From: Streptomyces wedmorensis
GTDB taxonomy: Bacteria > Actinomycetota > Actinomycetes > Streptomycetales > Streptomycetaceae
Length of the DNA: 64,000 bases
Direction of reading: 5' to 3'
NCBI RefSeq assembly: GCF_000716445.1
Contig: NZ_JNWK01000020.1
Location: 1 to 64,000 of the forward strand
The first letter of the stretch is position 1; every line of letters starts with the position of its first letter. The notes below the pieces were generated by a model. The model was not told the origin of the DNA. It did not search any database and was given only the letters and a program-made list of their open reading frames with translations. Shown here in pieces: positions 33,470-42,227 of this stretch. The translations under genes and the position numbers were made by a program.

Positions 33470-34518
33470 ATGACCGACGCGCTCCAGACAGGCGCCGACG
33501 ACCGGGAACCCTCCGGTCTCAGCGGCCGGGACCACGAACGAGATTGCCTCGACGGCCTCTTGGCCGGCACCCGGGAGGGCCGCGGCGGGGCCGTGATGCT
33601 CCTCGGCGAGGCCGGGTCGGGCAAGACGGCGCTGCTCGACCGGTGCGCCGCGGCGGCCTCGGGCCGGGCCCGGCTGCCGCGCTGCACCGGCGTCCAGTCG
33701 GAGGCGGCACTGCCGTACGCCGGCCTGCAGGTACTCCTCCGCGGCACCCTGGACCGGGTCGGGAGCCTGCCGGAGCGTCGGTTACGGGCGCTGCGCGGGG
33801 TGATCGCGCCGGACGACGCGCCCGCGGGCGACCGCTTCCTCGTCGGCGCCGCGACGCTCGGCCTGCTCGACGAACTCGCCGAGGAGCGACCCGTCGTGGT
33901 CCTCGTCGACGACGCGCACTGGCTCGACCTGGAGACCGTGGACGCGCTGCTGTTCGCCGCCCGCCGCCTCGGCATGGGGCGGGTGGCCATGGTGTTCGCC
34001 GCGCGGGAGGAGTCGGCGATCCGGGACGGCGCGCCGGGCCTGCCGGTGCTGCCGGACAGGCCGACCTCGCCCGGTCGCTCGCCGACGAGGCGGGATCCGT
34101 GAGCAGTCCGCCGGCCGTCACCCGGCTCGCCAGCGTCCGGGCGGCGCTCGAACACCGCCAGGGCCACGCGGAGTCGGCCCGGCTGCCGCTCGTCGAGGCG
34201 GTCTCCGAAGTCACGGCGCACCGACCCGCCATGGGCGCCTGGCTGCTCTTCGAATCGGCCGCGATGGCCTGGGACGCCCCCGACCCGGTCGCGGCCGCCC
34301 GCGGCACCCGGGCGCGGGTGGCCGGTCTGGACTTCGCCGGCCACCCCGTGCACCGGGGCGCGGCCGGCGTGCTCGACACGCTGGCCGGCGATCCCGTGAA
34401 CGGAGCCGCCGCGATCCGGGGCTTCGCCGGCTACGTCGTCCGCACCCGCCACGAGCGCGGCCTGATCGACCAGGTCCGGCTCCACGGCTGGGACATGCTC
34501 CTCGGCGAGTACGGCGAG
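33470..34518 (+). pseudogene. Disrupted LuxR/LAL-type ATPase regulator
   Basis: The ATG at 33470 follows a GGGGGAAGGGAAG ribosome site and opens a typical LAL regulator. It has GRDHERDCLDGLLAG, a Walker A GEAGSGKT and a Walker B RPVVVLVDDAHW. Near 34050 the frame is lost: one frame ends in LPVLPDRPTSPGRSP and a second frame continues with LARSLADEAGSVSS and ALEHRQGHAESARLPLVEAVSE. That second part is a later piece of the same family, so an internal segment is missing. At 34518 the remnant is cut by an IS30-family element, and no helix-turn-helix end is found beyond it. LAL proteins are normally about 900 residues; about 350 codons remain. Confidence 0.82.
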
Positions 34519-34540
34519 CTCAAGCGGTCAGCGCATCACC
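34519..34540. repeat. IS30-family left inverted repeat
   Basis: A 22-bp terminal repeat that overlaps the transposase stop codon (TGA at 34520-34522). It differs from the right end at four positions. Confidence 0.75.
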
Positions 34541-35698
34541 GCTGTTCAGGAGGCCAGCGTAGACCTCTGCCGGCGTACGGTAGCCGTGGGTCTTGCGCGG
34601 ACGGTGGTTGAGCTCGTGAGCAATGGCGTCCAGGTCGGCCTGGCTGAACGTGCGGAGGTCCGCACCCTTGGGGAGGTACTGCCGTAGCAGCCGGTTGGTG
34701 TTCTCGTTGGTGCCGCGCCGCCATGGGCTCCGCGGCTTGCAGAGGTAGATCGGCATCCCGGTCCTGGCCGTGATGGCCTGGTGCTCGGCCATCTCCCGGC
34801 CCCGGTCCCAGGTGAGCGTCCGCCGCAGTTGGGGCGGGGTGTTGAGGAGGCTCCGGGTGAGGTGCGGGGCGACCTGCTCGGCCTTGATGCCGTCCGGCAG
34901 CGCCACGATGGCCGTGTAGCGGCTGGTGCGCTCGACGAGCGTGGCGACCGCCGAGGGCCGGGTGCCCATCACGAGGTCGCCCTCCCAATGGCCGGGGACC
35001 TTGCGGTCCTCGACCTCGGCGGGGCGGGCGGTGATGGACACCATGCCCCGAATGACGCCTCGCCCGGCGGGCCGACGGGCGATCTTCGGACGGCGCATGG
35101 GCCGCGCGGTCCGCAGCCGCTGGGTGAGGCTGCGGTCGATCGCCTGGCGCCGGCGAGGGTCGTAGAGCGAGAGGTAGATCGCTTCGTGCGAGATCTGCAT
35201 GGCTGCGTCACCAGGAAACTGCCGTCGCAGCCATCCCGCGATCTGCTCGGGTGACCAGCACAGAGCCAGCTTGGCCTCCACCAGGGCGTACAGAGCGGGC
35301 CGTTGGGCGAGCTTGGCCCGCTTGGGACGGCGCCCGCGCGCGTAGGCGGCCGCATCGGCCGAGGTGGCTCGGTAGCGGTCCCGGCCGCCGTTGCGGGCGA
35401 TCTCGCGGGAGACGGTCGAAGGGGATCGGCCCAGCCGCTTGGCGAGCTGCCGGGCCGATTCTCCCGCGGCGATGCCGCGGGATATCTCCTCGCGCTCGCT
35501 GCCGCTCAGATGCCGCTCTGACCGCGTCTGCGGGATGAGGCGGACGCCGCCGCTCTGGTGCAGGAACCGACGGGCGTGCTGCATCGGTGCCCCGAGTGCC
35601 CGCCCGATCAGGCTGAACGACTGCCCCTCGCGCCAGCGTCTCCAGATCTCATCCTGTTGAGCTGGCGAAAACCCGTAGTCACGCACCTGTGCCTCCAC
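34520..35698 (-). CDS. IS30-family transposase
   Basis: A full-length transposase of about 392 residues if read from the GTG at 35698; the frame is open upstream past the element end. The N-terminal half has two helix-turn-helix segments: FSPAQQDEIWRRWREGQSFSLIGRALG and LSGSEREEISRGIAAGESARQLAKRLGRSPSTVSREI. The DDE catalytic core shows GHWEGDLVMG (first Asp), RRTLTWDRGREMAEH (second Asp) and SPWRRGTNENTNRLLRQYLPKG (Glu). No frameshift or stop is seen, so it may be active. The stop codon lies inside the left inverted repeat. Confidence 0.92.
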   Translation of the reverse strand: MEAQVRDYGFSPAQQDEIWRRWREGQSFSLIGRALGAPMQHARRFLHQSGGVRLIPQTRSERHLSGSEREEISRGIAAGESARQLAKRLGRSPSTVSREIARNGGRDRYRATSADAAAYARGRRPKRAKLAQRPALYALVEAKLALCWSPEQIAGWLRRQFPGDAAMQISHEAIYLSLYDPRRRQAIDRSLTQRLRTARPMRRPKIARRPAGRGVIRGMVSITARPAEVEDRKVPGHWEGDLVMGTRPSAVATLVERTSRYTAIVALPDGIKAEQVAPHLTRSLLNTPPQLRRTLTWDRGREMAEHQAITARTGMPIYLCKPRSPWRRGTNENTNRLLRQYLPKGADLRTFSQADLDAIAHELNHRPRKTHGYRTPAEVYAGLLNSGDALTA

Positions 35699-35717
35699 GA
35701 TCACATGATCATCCGTG

Positions 35718-35739
35718 GGTGGTGCGTTGATCACTTGAG
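35718..35739. repeat. IS30-family right inverted repeat
   Basis: The reverse complement matches the left end at 18 of 22 positions. It fixes the outer boundary of the element and shows that codons of the transposase frame beyond 35739 are outside it. Confidence 0.75.
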
Positions 35740-35776
35740 GGTGCCCACGCCCTCGTTCGCTGTGCGGGCCTTGTTG

Positions 35777-35902
35777 TGCCACCGACGGAAGGGGCTTGCC
35801 CAGGTGACGAAACGCGGTCGACGGTCGGCCGGGCATCTCGGCTCTGCCTGCGCTCGCACCGCAGCCGGCTCCCGTTAGCGGTCATCACCCGGGATCGCGG
35901 GG
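35777..35902. repeat. 126-bp direct repeat, copy 1
   Basis: Identical to 36976-37101 except for three substitutions in its first 33 bp. It starts 37 bp outside the IS30-family element and ends inside the last codons of the quinone oxidoreductase gene. That gene therefore ends with the same PRDPG coding sequence as the MFS fragment at copy 2. Confidence 0.9.
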
Positions 35903-36868
35903 GATGACGAGTAGCTTGCCGGTGGTACGCCGAGCCTCCAGATCGCGGTGAGTTTGGGCGACCTCGGCGAGCGGGTAGCGGGCCGTCACGGTGGTCTCAA
36001 GCACCTTGGTGCGCACCAATTCGAGCACGTCGGCGGCGCGCCGGAGCAGCTCGGACCGATCGGCGATGAAGTCCCCGAGGCTTGGCCGGATCAGGGTCAG
36101 CGAACCGCCCTGGGCGAGCCGGATGGGGTCGAAGGGCGGCACTGCACCACTCGCGGCGCCGAAGAGCACCAGGTGGCCGCGGGTTCGCAGGCTGGCGAGG
36201 CTCGCATCGAAGGTGTCCCTGCCGACGCCGTCGAAGACGACAGGCAGGCCCTGGCCGCCATGGAGCCGCTTCACCTCTGCCGCGAGATCGTCCACTGCAG
36301 AGTAGAGGATCACCTCGGCGGCCCCGGCGCGCCGCGCCAGCTGGGCCTTCTCCGGTGTCGAGGTTGTGCCGATCACTCTGCCGCCGAGATGGGTGATGAG
36401 CTGGGTCAGCACAAGCCCCATGCCGCCGGCAGCAGCGTGCACGAGCACCGTGTCACCTGGCTGGACCGGGTAGGCGTCCTTGACGAGGTAGTGCGCCGTC
36501 ATGCCCTGCAGCAGCACGGCGGCGGCGGCCTCGAAGTCGACGCCGTCGGGCAGGGGCACGAGCCGGGAGGAGTCCACGACGGCCTGCTCGGCATAGGTGC
36601 CGGGAATCTCCACCCAGCCGACCCGGTCTCCCACAGCGACGTGGGTGACGCCGGGGCCAACCTCGAGGACCGTGCCCGCGCCCTCAGTGCCCGGGGTGAA
36701 GGGCAGCGGGAGGGTGTACCGGCCCTGGCGGTGGTATACGTCGAGGAAGTTGACGCCGGACGCGGCGACCTCCACGACCGCCTGGCCCGGGCCCGGCATC
36801 GGTTGATCAATGTCGACCAGTCGCAGCACCTCGGGACCGCCCACTTCGGAAACCTGAATCGCTCGCAT
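35885..36868 (-). CDS. Zeta-crystallin-type NADPH:quinone oxidoreductase
   Basis: A 327-residue, apparently complete MDR-family enzyme without the zinc site. It starts MRAIQVSEVGGPEVLRLVD and contains PFTPGTEGAGTVLEVGPGVTHVAVGDRVGW. The NADPH-binding stretch is VLVHAAAGGMGLVLTQLITHLGGRVIGTT. The end reads GKLLVIPRDPG, where the last few codons lie in direct repeat copy 1. The whole gene sits between two copies of a 126-bp repeat, so it may have been inserted or duplicated as a unit. Members reduce quinones or enones with NADPH; the substrate here is unknown. Confidence 0.9.
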   Translation of the reverse strand: MRAIQVSEVGGPEVLRLVDIDQPMPGPGQAVVEVAASGVNFLDVYHRQGRYTLPLPFTPGTEGAGTVLEVGPGVTHVAVGDRVGWVEIPGTYAEQAVVDSSRLVPLPDGVDFEAAAAVLLQGMTAHYLVKDAYPVQPGDTVLVHAAAGGMGLVLTQLITHLGGRVIGTTSTPEKAQLARRAGAAEVILYSAVDDLAAEVKRLHGGQGLPVVFDGVGRDTFDASLASLRTRGHLVLFGAASGAVPPFDPIRLAQGGSLTLIRPSLGDFIADRSELLRRAADVLELVRTKVLETTVTARYPLAEVAQTHRDLEARRTTGKLLVIPRDPG

Positions 36869-36975
36869 GACCCCTCCTGAAACGGCTAACTCCCCTCACC
36901 AACTCCGGTCGTGGCGATCCGATTCCCGCTCGCGGTGAGGTGTCGTAGCCGTCTCGTGCCCACGTGGGAGAAGGG

Positions 36976-37101
36976 TGCCACCGACGGAATGGGCCTGCTC
37001 AGGTGACGAAACGCGGTCGACGGTCGGCCGGGCATCTCGGCTCTGCCTGCGCTCGCACCGCAGCCGGCTCCCGTTAGCGGTCATCACCCGGGATCGCGGG
37101 G
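36976..37101. repeat. 126-bp direct repeat, copy 2
   Basis: Second copy, exactly 1199 bp from copy 1. It overlaps the last codons (PRDPG) of the MFS-Tn3 fusion frame. The repeat pair brackets the quinone oxidoreductase gene and is a ready substrate for deletion of that gene by homologous recombination. Confidence 0.9.
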
Positions 37102-37725
37102 CGCGGGTGCGTCGGCTTGAGGCTTGGGGGCGGTGGGTTCGGGCAGGGCGCGGAAGAGGAGCCAGCTCAGGGCAGGCATGGCGATCAGGGGGGTGAGGGC
37201 TGTCTTCAGGGAGGTGGAGTCGGCCAGGTGTCCCAGCAGGGGGCTGATGAGGCCGCCGACGCTGACGGTGAGGCCGAGGGTGACGCCGCTGGCAGTACCG
37301 ATACGGGAGGGCAGGTAATCCTGGCCCAGGGTGACCTGGAGGGAGAAGGGGACGTACAGGCCGACGGAGGTGAGGGCCACGAAGAGGAACATGGCCGGGC
37401 CGGGTGCGTAGATCACTCCGGTCACGGCGGCGACGGAGAGCAGGTAGGACCAGCGGGAGACATGGACGCGGTCGTAGCGGTTGGCCAGGGACCCCCCCAG
37501 GACCGAGCCGACTGCGCCGCCCAGGAACAGCAGGAACAGGGCAATGGTGCCCGCGGTGGTGCTGCCCCGCATGCGCTGCTGGGCGTAGAGGGAGATGAAG
37601 GTGCTTAGGCCGGTGAAGACGATGGAGCGGAAGACGACCGCCAGGGACAGCTTCACGAACGAGGCCACATCGTCGGCGCCCCGCGGTGCCTCCGTCTTGG
37701 ACGCGCCGGCCTCGGGCCGGGCGAC
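37084..37725 (-). pseudogene. C-terminal half of an MFS drug-efflux transporter (Fsr-like)
   Basis: About 214 codons encoding roughly six membrane helices. They include VKLSLAVVFRSIVFTGLSTFISLYA, GGAVGSVLGGSLANRYDRVHVSRWSY, LGQDYLPSRIGTASGVTLGL and SVGGLISPLLGHLADSTSLKTAL. These match helices 7-12 of fosmidomycin-resistance-type MFS pumps. The N-terminal half is missing. At 37725/37726 the frame joins without interruption to Tn3 transposase sequence, so the fragment is now the tail of a chimeric frame (37084-38727). A half transporter is unlikely to work. Confidence 0.85.
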
Positions 37726-39175
37726 CCGGTCCACCGCGCCCTGCGGCAGACCGGGGTTGGCATACACCGCCTTGCGCCACGCGGGCGGCACGAGCTTGTC
37801 GTCCACCTCGCGCGGCAGCAGCGGCTTGACCCCCACCTTCCGCCGAGCCAACGCAGGCAGGCCGCGCACCCCGGCCAGGACCCGCTTGCCCGCGCTCGCC
37901 GCGTCCAGCGCCTTCGACTCACCCAGCAACGCGAGGAACGGGCGCACCGTGGCGTACCGGGTCGCGAGCGCGGCCCGCATGGCGACCTCGGCCGAGTTCT
38001 CGTCCTCGGGCACCAGCGAGACCACCGTGGCCGCTGTGGTCATCACGGCGGCGCGCGGGGCGACTTCCTCCACCGCCGCCCACAGCGCGGCCACGTCCAG
38101 GTCCGCCTCCTGCTCCTCGAACAGCTCCAGCTCCTCGAACAGCACCTTCGCCGCCCGCGCGAGCACCCGTGACGCCTTCTCCAACTGCGGCAGCGTCGAC
38201 AGCCGCTCCTTCTCCGTCTTGCGCTTCGCCGTGTTCAGCAGGCGGGTGGCCATCAGGACCTGGAACAGGTCCAGGGCCTCATCGATTGCCTTCGCCTCCA
38301 GGTGCCGCATCACCGCGGCGAGCATCGCCGTGCGCTTCGGTTCCACCGCCCGCTCCAGCAGCGGCGCCTTCGACCCCAGCGCGTACCGGGCCAGCGCCGC
38401 CATCCGGTTCGGCGGGATCTGCGACAGCCTCAGCCTGCCGAGCCGGTACGCGCCGATCTCGTCCATCCGCTCCAGCGCGCGGGCGAACGCCGTGCCCGTC
38501 GTCCGCGTCGGCGGCCGGCGCAGCCGCTCCAGCTCCGAGAACCGCGAGCCCTCCGGCGTCTTCAGCGTCGCCACCAGATCCCCGGGCAGCGCCGGGTCCG
38601 CGCGGCGGGCAGCGCCCGCGACGGTGGCGTGCAGCCGCTTCTCCGCGACCGTACGCGCCTCCGACACCTGCCGGGCCAGCACGGACACCCCGGGCAGCAG
38701 GACCCCGTGACGGCGCAGCCAGCCCACCGCGTGGTCGAGAAGCTGCCTTCGGGCCCTCAGCGTGCGTCCATGCCCGCCCGTGCAGGAACGTACGGAACCG
38801 CCGGCCCCACTCAGCGTCCTCGTAGGGGTGGTAGCCGTAGGCGTCCCGGATCTCCCACGCGTGGTCGTACAGCGTCTGGCGCCGCTCGGTGTACCGCTTG
38901 ACCACCGACGGGTCCTCGATGCCGAGCTGCACGGCCAGGTGCTCGATCACTGGCCACGGCACCGCGAGCGGGTCCTCCAGGAACAGGCCGACGTACCGCA
39001 CCGTGCACATCTGGAGCGCGAACCCGAGCCGGCGATGCTCCGTCCGCCGCAGGGCGATCAGGTCCCGGTCCACGTCGTCCAGGAAGAAGAACCGCTCCAG
39101 CTCGGGCCTCGTCGGCTCCTCAGCGAACGTCCCGTACGCCTCGGCCTGCTCATCACTCAGAAATTCCACCGGCAC
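37726..39175 (-). pseudogene. Tn3-family transposase, N-terminal part, frameshifted and truncated
   Basis: Reading leftward from the ATG at 39175, the DUF4158 N-terminal domain of actinobacterial Tn3 transposases is intact: LSDEQAEAYGTFAEEPTRPELERFFFLDD and AWEIRDAYGYHPYEDAEWGRRFRTFLHGRAWTHAEGPKA. Near 38745 a one-base insertion shifts the frame. The match resumes with LLDHAVGWLRRHGVLLPGVSVLARQVSEARTVAEKRL and runs to YANPGLPQGAVDR at 37726. There it stops abruptly, and the DDE catalytic domain is absent. The segment after VDR is the MFS fragment. The gene is thus dead twice over, by frameshift and by loss of the catalytic core. Confidence 0.88.
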
Positions 39176-39650
39176 GAGCCGGACCGTAGCCAGGCCCGGA
39201 CCAGGCCCGGAGGCGTTTCACCGAACCTCAGCAGCGAAGTGGATCACTGCGCTAGACGACCATGATCGTTCTCACCGATAACCGCTGTACCGATGTTCCC
39301 CGAGGCCGAGAACCTTCCGAACTGCGCGATGGACCACCCTGCCGAGCGGATGACAACGTTGTCCAGAGGTTAACGGACCCGGTTAAGCCACACGACCGGC
39401 GCGAGGCGTGGAGCGATCTCCCGTCGAACCCGATCTCCCGGGCCGCACACCACCGGCGCCGCTCGCCACCCGGGGGCATCCTCGCGCCTTGACCATCAGC
39501 ACCCGGGCGCCCGTGCCGGAACGGGCGGCCGAGGGCTCGTAAGGAGCGCATGCCGCACGCGAACACACGACGACCTGACGCTCCATCAGAATGAGTGCCA
39601 AATGGGCGTCGCGAGCGTCATCTCAGCATCGAGACATCGCCCGTAACGCC

Positions 39651-39704
39651 CACACCGCACATACCGCACACACCGCACACACCTCACACACTGCACATAC
39701 CGCG
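39651..39704. repeat. Six tandem 9-bp units (CACACCGCA-like)
   Basis: Units read CACACCGCA, CATACCGCA, CACACCGCA, CACACCTCA, CACACTGCA and CATACCGCG. The period is exact and the sequence imperfect. It lies just downstream of the methyltransferase remnant; no function is apparent. Confidence 0.75.
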
Positions 39705-39722
39705 TGCCCACAGAACCGCAGT

Positions 39723-39803
39723 TCAGGCGTCCTTCTTCACCGGCTCCAGGACCGCCACGCACTCCACGTGGTGAGCCATCGCAAGAATGTGGAGCCAGAA
39801 CAG
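39723..39803 (-). pseudogene. Remnant of a TrmA/RumA-like RNA methyltransferase C-terminus (copy A)
   Basis: The minus strand reads FWLHILAMAHHVECVAVLEPVKKDA then stop. The HHVEC segment followed by a short tail is the usual end of TrmA/RumA-type class I SAM-dependent RNA methyltransferases, which end MTHHVECVALL. Nothing upstream matches the rest of such an enzyme. A closely related copy is at 60394-60477. The family assignment rests on this short motif. Confidence 0.45.
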
Positions 39804-39864
39804 TTGATCCGTCCGACACGCCGTCGGCACCTTCGAGTTGGACCCATGTGTCCGCGACGCCAGG

Positions 39865-41961
39865 TCAGCCAGTGATGCTCGTGGCGCCGTACTCGATGTG
39901 CCCGGCGAATCTTTGCGACCAGGTCGTGTCGTTGTCGACGGTGATGGTGAAGTCGTACCAACCCTGCTGGTACGCGACAGCGTTGAAGAACTCGGTTGTC
40001 GCGTTTCCGGCGGCCACGGAGTAGGTGCTGTCCCAGGTGCGGTACTGGTTGGACTTGATGCGGAAGGTGACGCCCTGGGTGCCGTGGTTCTTCATGGAGA
40101 AGATGACAGCCAGTTGGCCGGTGGACGGGTGCACTTCGAAGGTCGGCTTGACGGTGACGTACCGGCCCAGGGCGATTTGGGAGGCGTCTCCCCTGAAGCG
40201 GCGCAGGAACCGGTTGGGCCCGGTGACCGTGAAGTCGTACTTGCCGTTTCCGAAACCGCTGCCGACGTTGAAGAAGTCCTCTGTGTCGGTGTGGGGATCG
40301 ATGGTGTACTGCCAGGGGCCGCCGGTGCGGTAGGCGTTGGCGTACACACTGAAGTGGGCGGCGCTGGTGGCGTGGACCCCCACGTTCTGCAGGGGGATCC
40401 AGATCTGTGTGGCGCCGCCGCCGACTTCGACGCGGTCGAGGTAGGCATTGGTCTGGTACGGCAGGGCGCACGCCGTCTTGGTGCCGGATTCCTGAGGTGG
40501 CTGGGTGTTCGTGCCCGGGGGCGCGGGGTTGATGCCGATGGTTCCCGGCGTCTGCCCATCGGGGGCCGCGGAGCCGAGTGCCGGCAGGGTGTAAGGGGAC
40601 GCGTCCTTGCTGAAGTCGAAGACGCTGGTCAGGTCGCCGGACACCTTGCGCCGCCAGGCGGTGATGTTGTTGCACACCGCGGGTTTACCCAGGGCCGCGG
40701 TCCACTTTTCCAGGAACTGGAGCATGGAGGTGTGATCGAACGTCTGTGAGCAGACGCGACCACCGGTGGTCCACGGTGACACGACGATCATGGGGACGCG
40801 GACGCCCAGTCCTACCGGTCCGGAGACGTTGTTGTGGGTACCCCACTCATTCGTCGCGTCGGTGGAGCCCTGTTGCGGGAACGGGGGCGGAACGTGGTCG
40901 AAGAATCCGTCGTTCTCGTCATACGTGACGAACAGCGCGGTGGACCGGAGGACCTCCGCATCGGCACTCAGGGCATCGAGCAGTCGCTTCATGAAGACCG
41001 CCCCGCGGCTGGGCGTCTCGTCCGAGTGCTCGGAGTGGGATTCGTCCGTGACCACCCAGGAAACCTGCCGGAGGGTGCCGCCTACGACGTCCTTGCGGAT
41101 CGCCTCGACGATCCGGTCGGCGGTACTGCCTCCGTCGGGCAGTGAGGGAACGGACTTGACACCGGCCTCGTACAACGGGCCGGAGCCGAAGCCTGCGAAG
41201 TACTCCAGCGCGTTGTCCCCGTAGTTGTCGGTCTCGACGTTGTAGGTCCGCCAGGTGACACCGGCGTTCTGGAGTTCCTCCGCGTAGGCGGTCCACGGTT
41301 GGTTCTCACCCTCGAAGTCCCCACCGTTCAGGTGAGGGGGGGATATCAGCCCGACTCCGGTGGAGCCGCTCCAGAAGTAGTTGCGGTTGGGGCCGGTCGA
41401 GCTGAGTACCGAACAGTGGTAGGCGTCGCAGATGGTGAAGGCGTCCGCCAGGTCGTAGTGGAACGGCAGGTCGGCGCGTGTGAAGTAGCCCATGGTGAGC
41501 TGCCCCTTCTCCGCGATCCACCGGTCGAGGCGCCCGCCGTTCCATGCTCCATGGCCGTCGGTCCAGCTGTGTGCCGTACCCACGCCCTGCGCGTTCTTCC
41601 AGCCGTCGGGTCCCCCTCGGTTCAGGGCCCACGGGTAACGCCAGGACGAACCGTCGGGCTGCTGGAGGACCGACTTTCCCGCAGGCGCGCCAAGTGTGCC
41701 CGGGAGGTCGATGGTGCTCTTGTCGCCGAAACCGCGCACCCCCTTCAGTGTGCCGAAGTAGTGATCGAAACTGCGGTTCTCCTGCATGAGGATGACCACG
41801 TGCTTGATCTTGGTCAGGTCGCTTGGCGAAGGAGCGGCAACAAGCGCGGCGTCCATTTCGGGAAGCTCTCGTGACTGCGTTCTCGCCGCCAGATGGGGAA
41901 GCGACACCGCTGCGGCGCCGGCCGCTGAGACGAGGAACTTCCGGCGGTCCATGGGAACCAT
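39865..41961 (-). CDS. plcC: Phosphocholine-specific phospholipase C, Tat-exported
   Basis: A 698-residue secreted phospholipase C. The N-terminus MDRRKFLVSAAGAAAVSLPHLAARTQS is a twin-arginine signal. The phosphoesterase domain follows, with HVVILMQENRSFDHYFGTLKGVRGFGD near residues 54-80, AFTICDAYHCSVLSSTGPNRNYFWSG, FVTYDENDGFFDHVPPP and RVPMIVVSPWTTGGRV. Two C-terminal beta-domains of the bacterial phospholipase C type occupy about 490-690 (SVYANAYRTGGPWQYTI; YDFTITVDNDTTWSQRFAGHIE). It cleaves phosphatidylcholine or sphingomyelin head groups outside the cell, often for phosphate supply. The ATG at 41961 has a GAGG ribosome site; a Met at codon 4 is an alternative. Confidence 0.93.
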   Translation of the reverse strand: MVPMDRRKFLVSAAGAAAVSLPHLAARTQSRELPEMDAALVAAPSPSDLTKIKHVVILMQENRSFDHYFGTLKGVRGFGDKSTIDLPGTLGAPAGKSVLQQPDGSSWRYPWALNRGGPDGWKNAQGVGTAHSWTDGHGAWNGGRLDRWIAEKGQLTMGYFTRADLPFHYDLADAFTICDAYHCSVLSSTGPNRNYFWSGSTGVGLISPPHLNGGDFEGENQPWTAYAEELQNAGVTWRTYNVETDNYGDNALEYFAGFGSGPLYEAGVKSVPSLPDGGSTADRIVEAIRKDVVGGTLRQVSWVVTDESHSEHSDETPSRGAVFMKRLLDALSADAEVLRSTALFVTYDENDGFFDHVPPPFPQQGSTDATNEWGTHNNVSGPVGLGVRVPMIVVSPWTTGGRVCSQTFDHTSMLQFLEKWTAALGKPAVCNNITAWRRKVSGDLTSVFDFSKDASPYTLPALGSAAPDGQTPGTIGINPAPPGTNTQPPQESGTKTACALPYQTNAYLDRVEVGGGATQIWIPLQNVGVHATSAAHFSVYANAYRTGGPWQYTIDPHTDTEDFFNVGSGFGNGKYDFTVTGPNRFLRRFRGDASQIALGRYVTVKPTFEVHPSTGQLAVIFSMKNHGTQGVTFRIKSNQYRTWDSTYSVAAGNATTEFFNAVAYQQGWYDFTITVDNDTTWSQRFAGHIEYGATSITG

Positions 41962-42166
41962 GGCATGACCTCACGAATCAGTTGGCGGATGTCAAGGTGT
42001 GCCTACCGGCTGAGCAGGCCGCCTCTGGTGGTGAGCCGGCGCGGCTCACCGATTGATCGGCGCTCGTACCGCGAGCCCTTGCGCTGCGGGCCGAGGGCAG
42101 TGGTGGAGTGACCGGTGCATGGGGCGGCCGGACCCAGGGGATCGGCGCGCGGAAGCGCTACGGAGG
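41962..42166. other. Promoter-side region of the phospholipase gene
   Basis: About 200 bp between the phospholipase start and the terminator stem. It must hold the phospholipase promoter. No clear PHO box (direct repeats of GTTCACC type) was seen by eye. Confidence 0.35.
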
Positions 42167-42203
42167 CTGCCGGAGCCCCGTGTGCTGCACGGGGCTCCGG
42201 CAG
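42167..42203. terminator. Strong stem-loop terminator
   Basis: CTGCCGGAGCCCCGTG and its perfect 16-bp complement flank a 5-base loop, TGCTG. It lies about 75 bp past the stop of the leftward propeller/ricin gene and before the phospholipase promoter. It has no U-tract, as is common in Streptomyces terminators. Confidence 0.85.
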
Positions 42204-42227
42204 GTCGTCACGGCCGCGGCCGTGTCC

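Larger units (their letters stand above)
34519..35739 (-). mobile_element. IS30-family insertion sequence (1221 bp)
   Basis: A complete-looking element bounded by imperfect inverted repeats. The left end reads CTCAAGCGGTCAGCGCATCA and the right end, read inward, CTCAAGTGATCAACGCACCA. The 22-bp ends match at 18 positions. The ends resemble those of IS30 itself, which contain GGTCAACGCA. It carries one transposase gene on the minus strand. The length equals that of classical IS30. No clear target-site duplication is seen: the flanks read GAG on the left and GGT on the right. That could reflect later recombination, since the sequence to the right belongs to another rearranged block. Confidence 0.8.
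39176..39864. other. Gene-poor region between Tn3 remnant and phospholipase C
   Basis: About 690 bp with no convincing intact gene. It holds the upstream side of the dead Tn3 transposase, a six-unit 9-bp repeat at 39651-39704, and a short remnant of an RNA-methyltransferase C-terminus at 39723-39803. The 3' end of the phospholipase gene follows at 39865. I could not recognise Tn3 terminal repeats by eye. Confidence 0.5.

Noticed and set aside
36896..37780. An additional minus-strand gene across the repeat and MFS fragment
   Set aside because: The frame is Arg/Pro/His-rich and overlaps the clear MFS sequence in another frame.
39651..39704. Possible CRISPR-like array
   Set aside because: Units are 9 bp with no spacers, so this is a simple tandem repeat.
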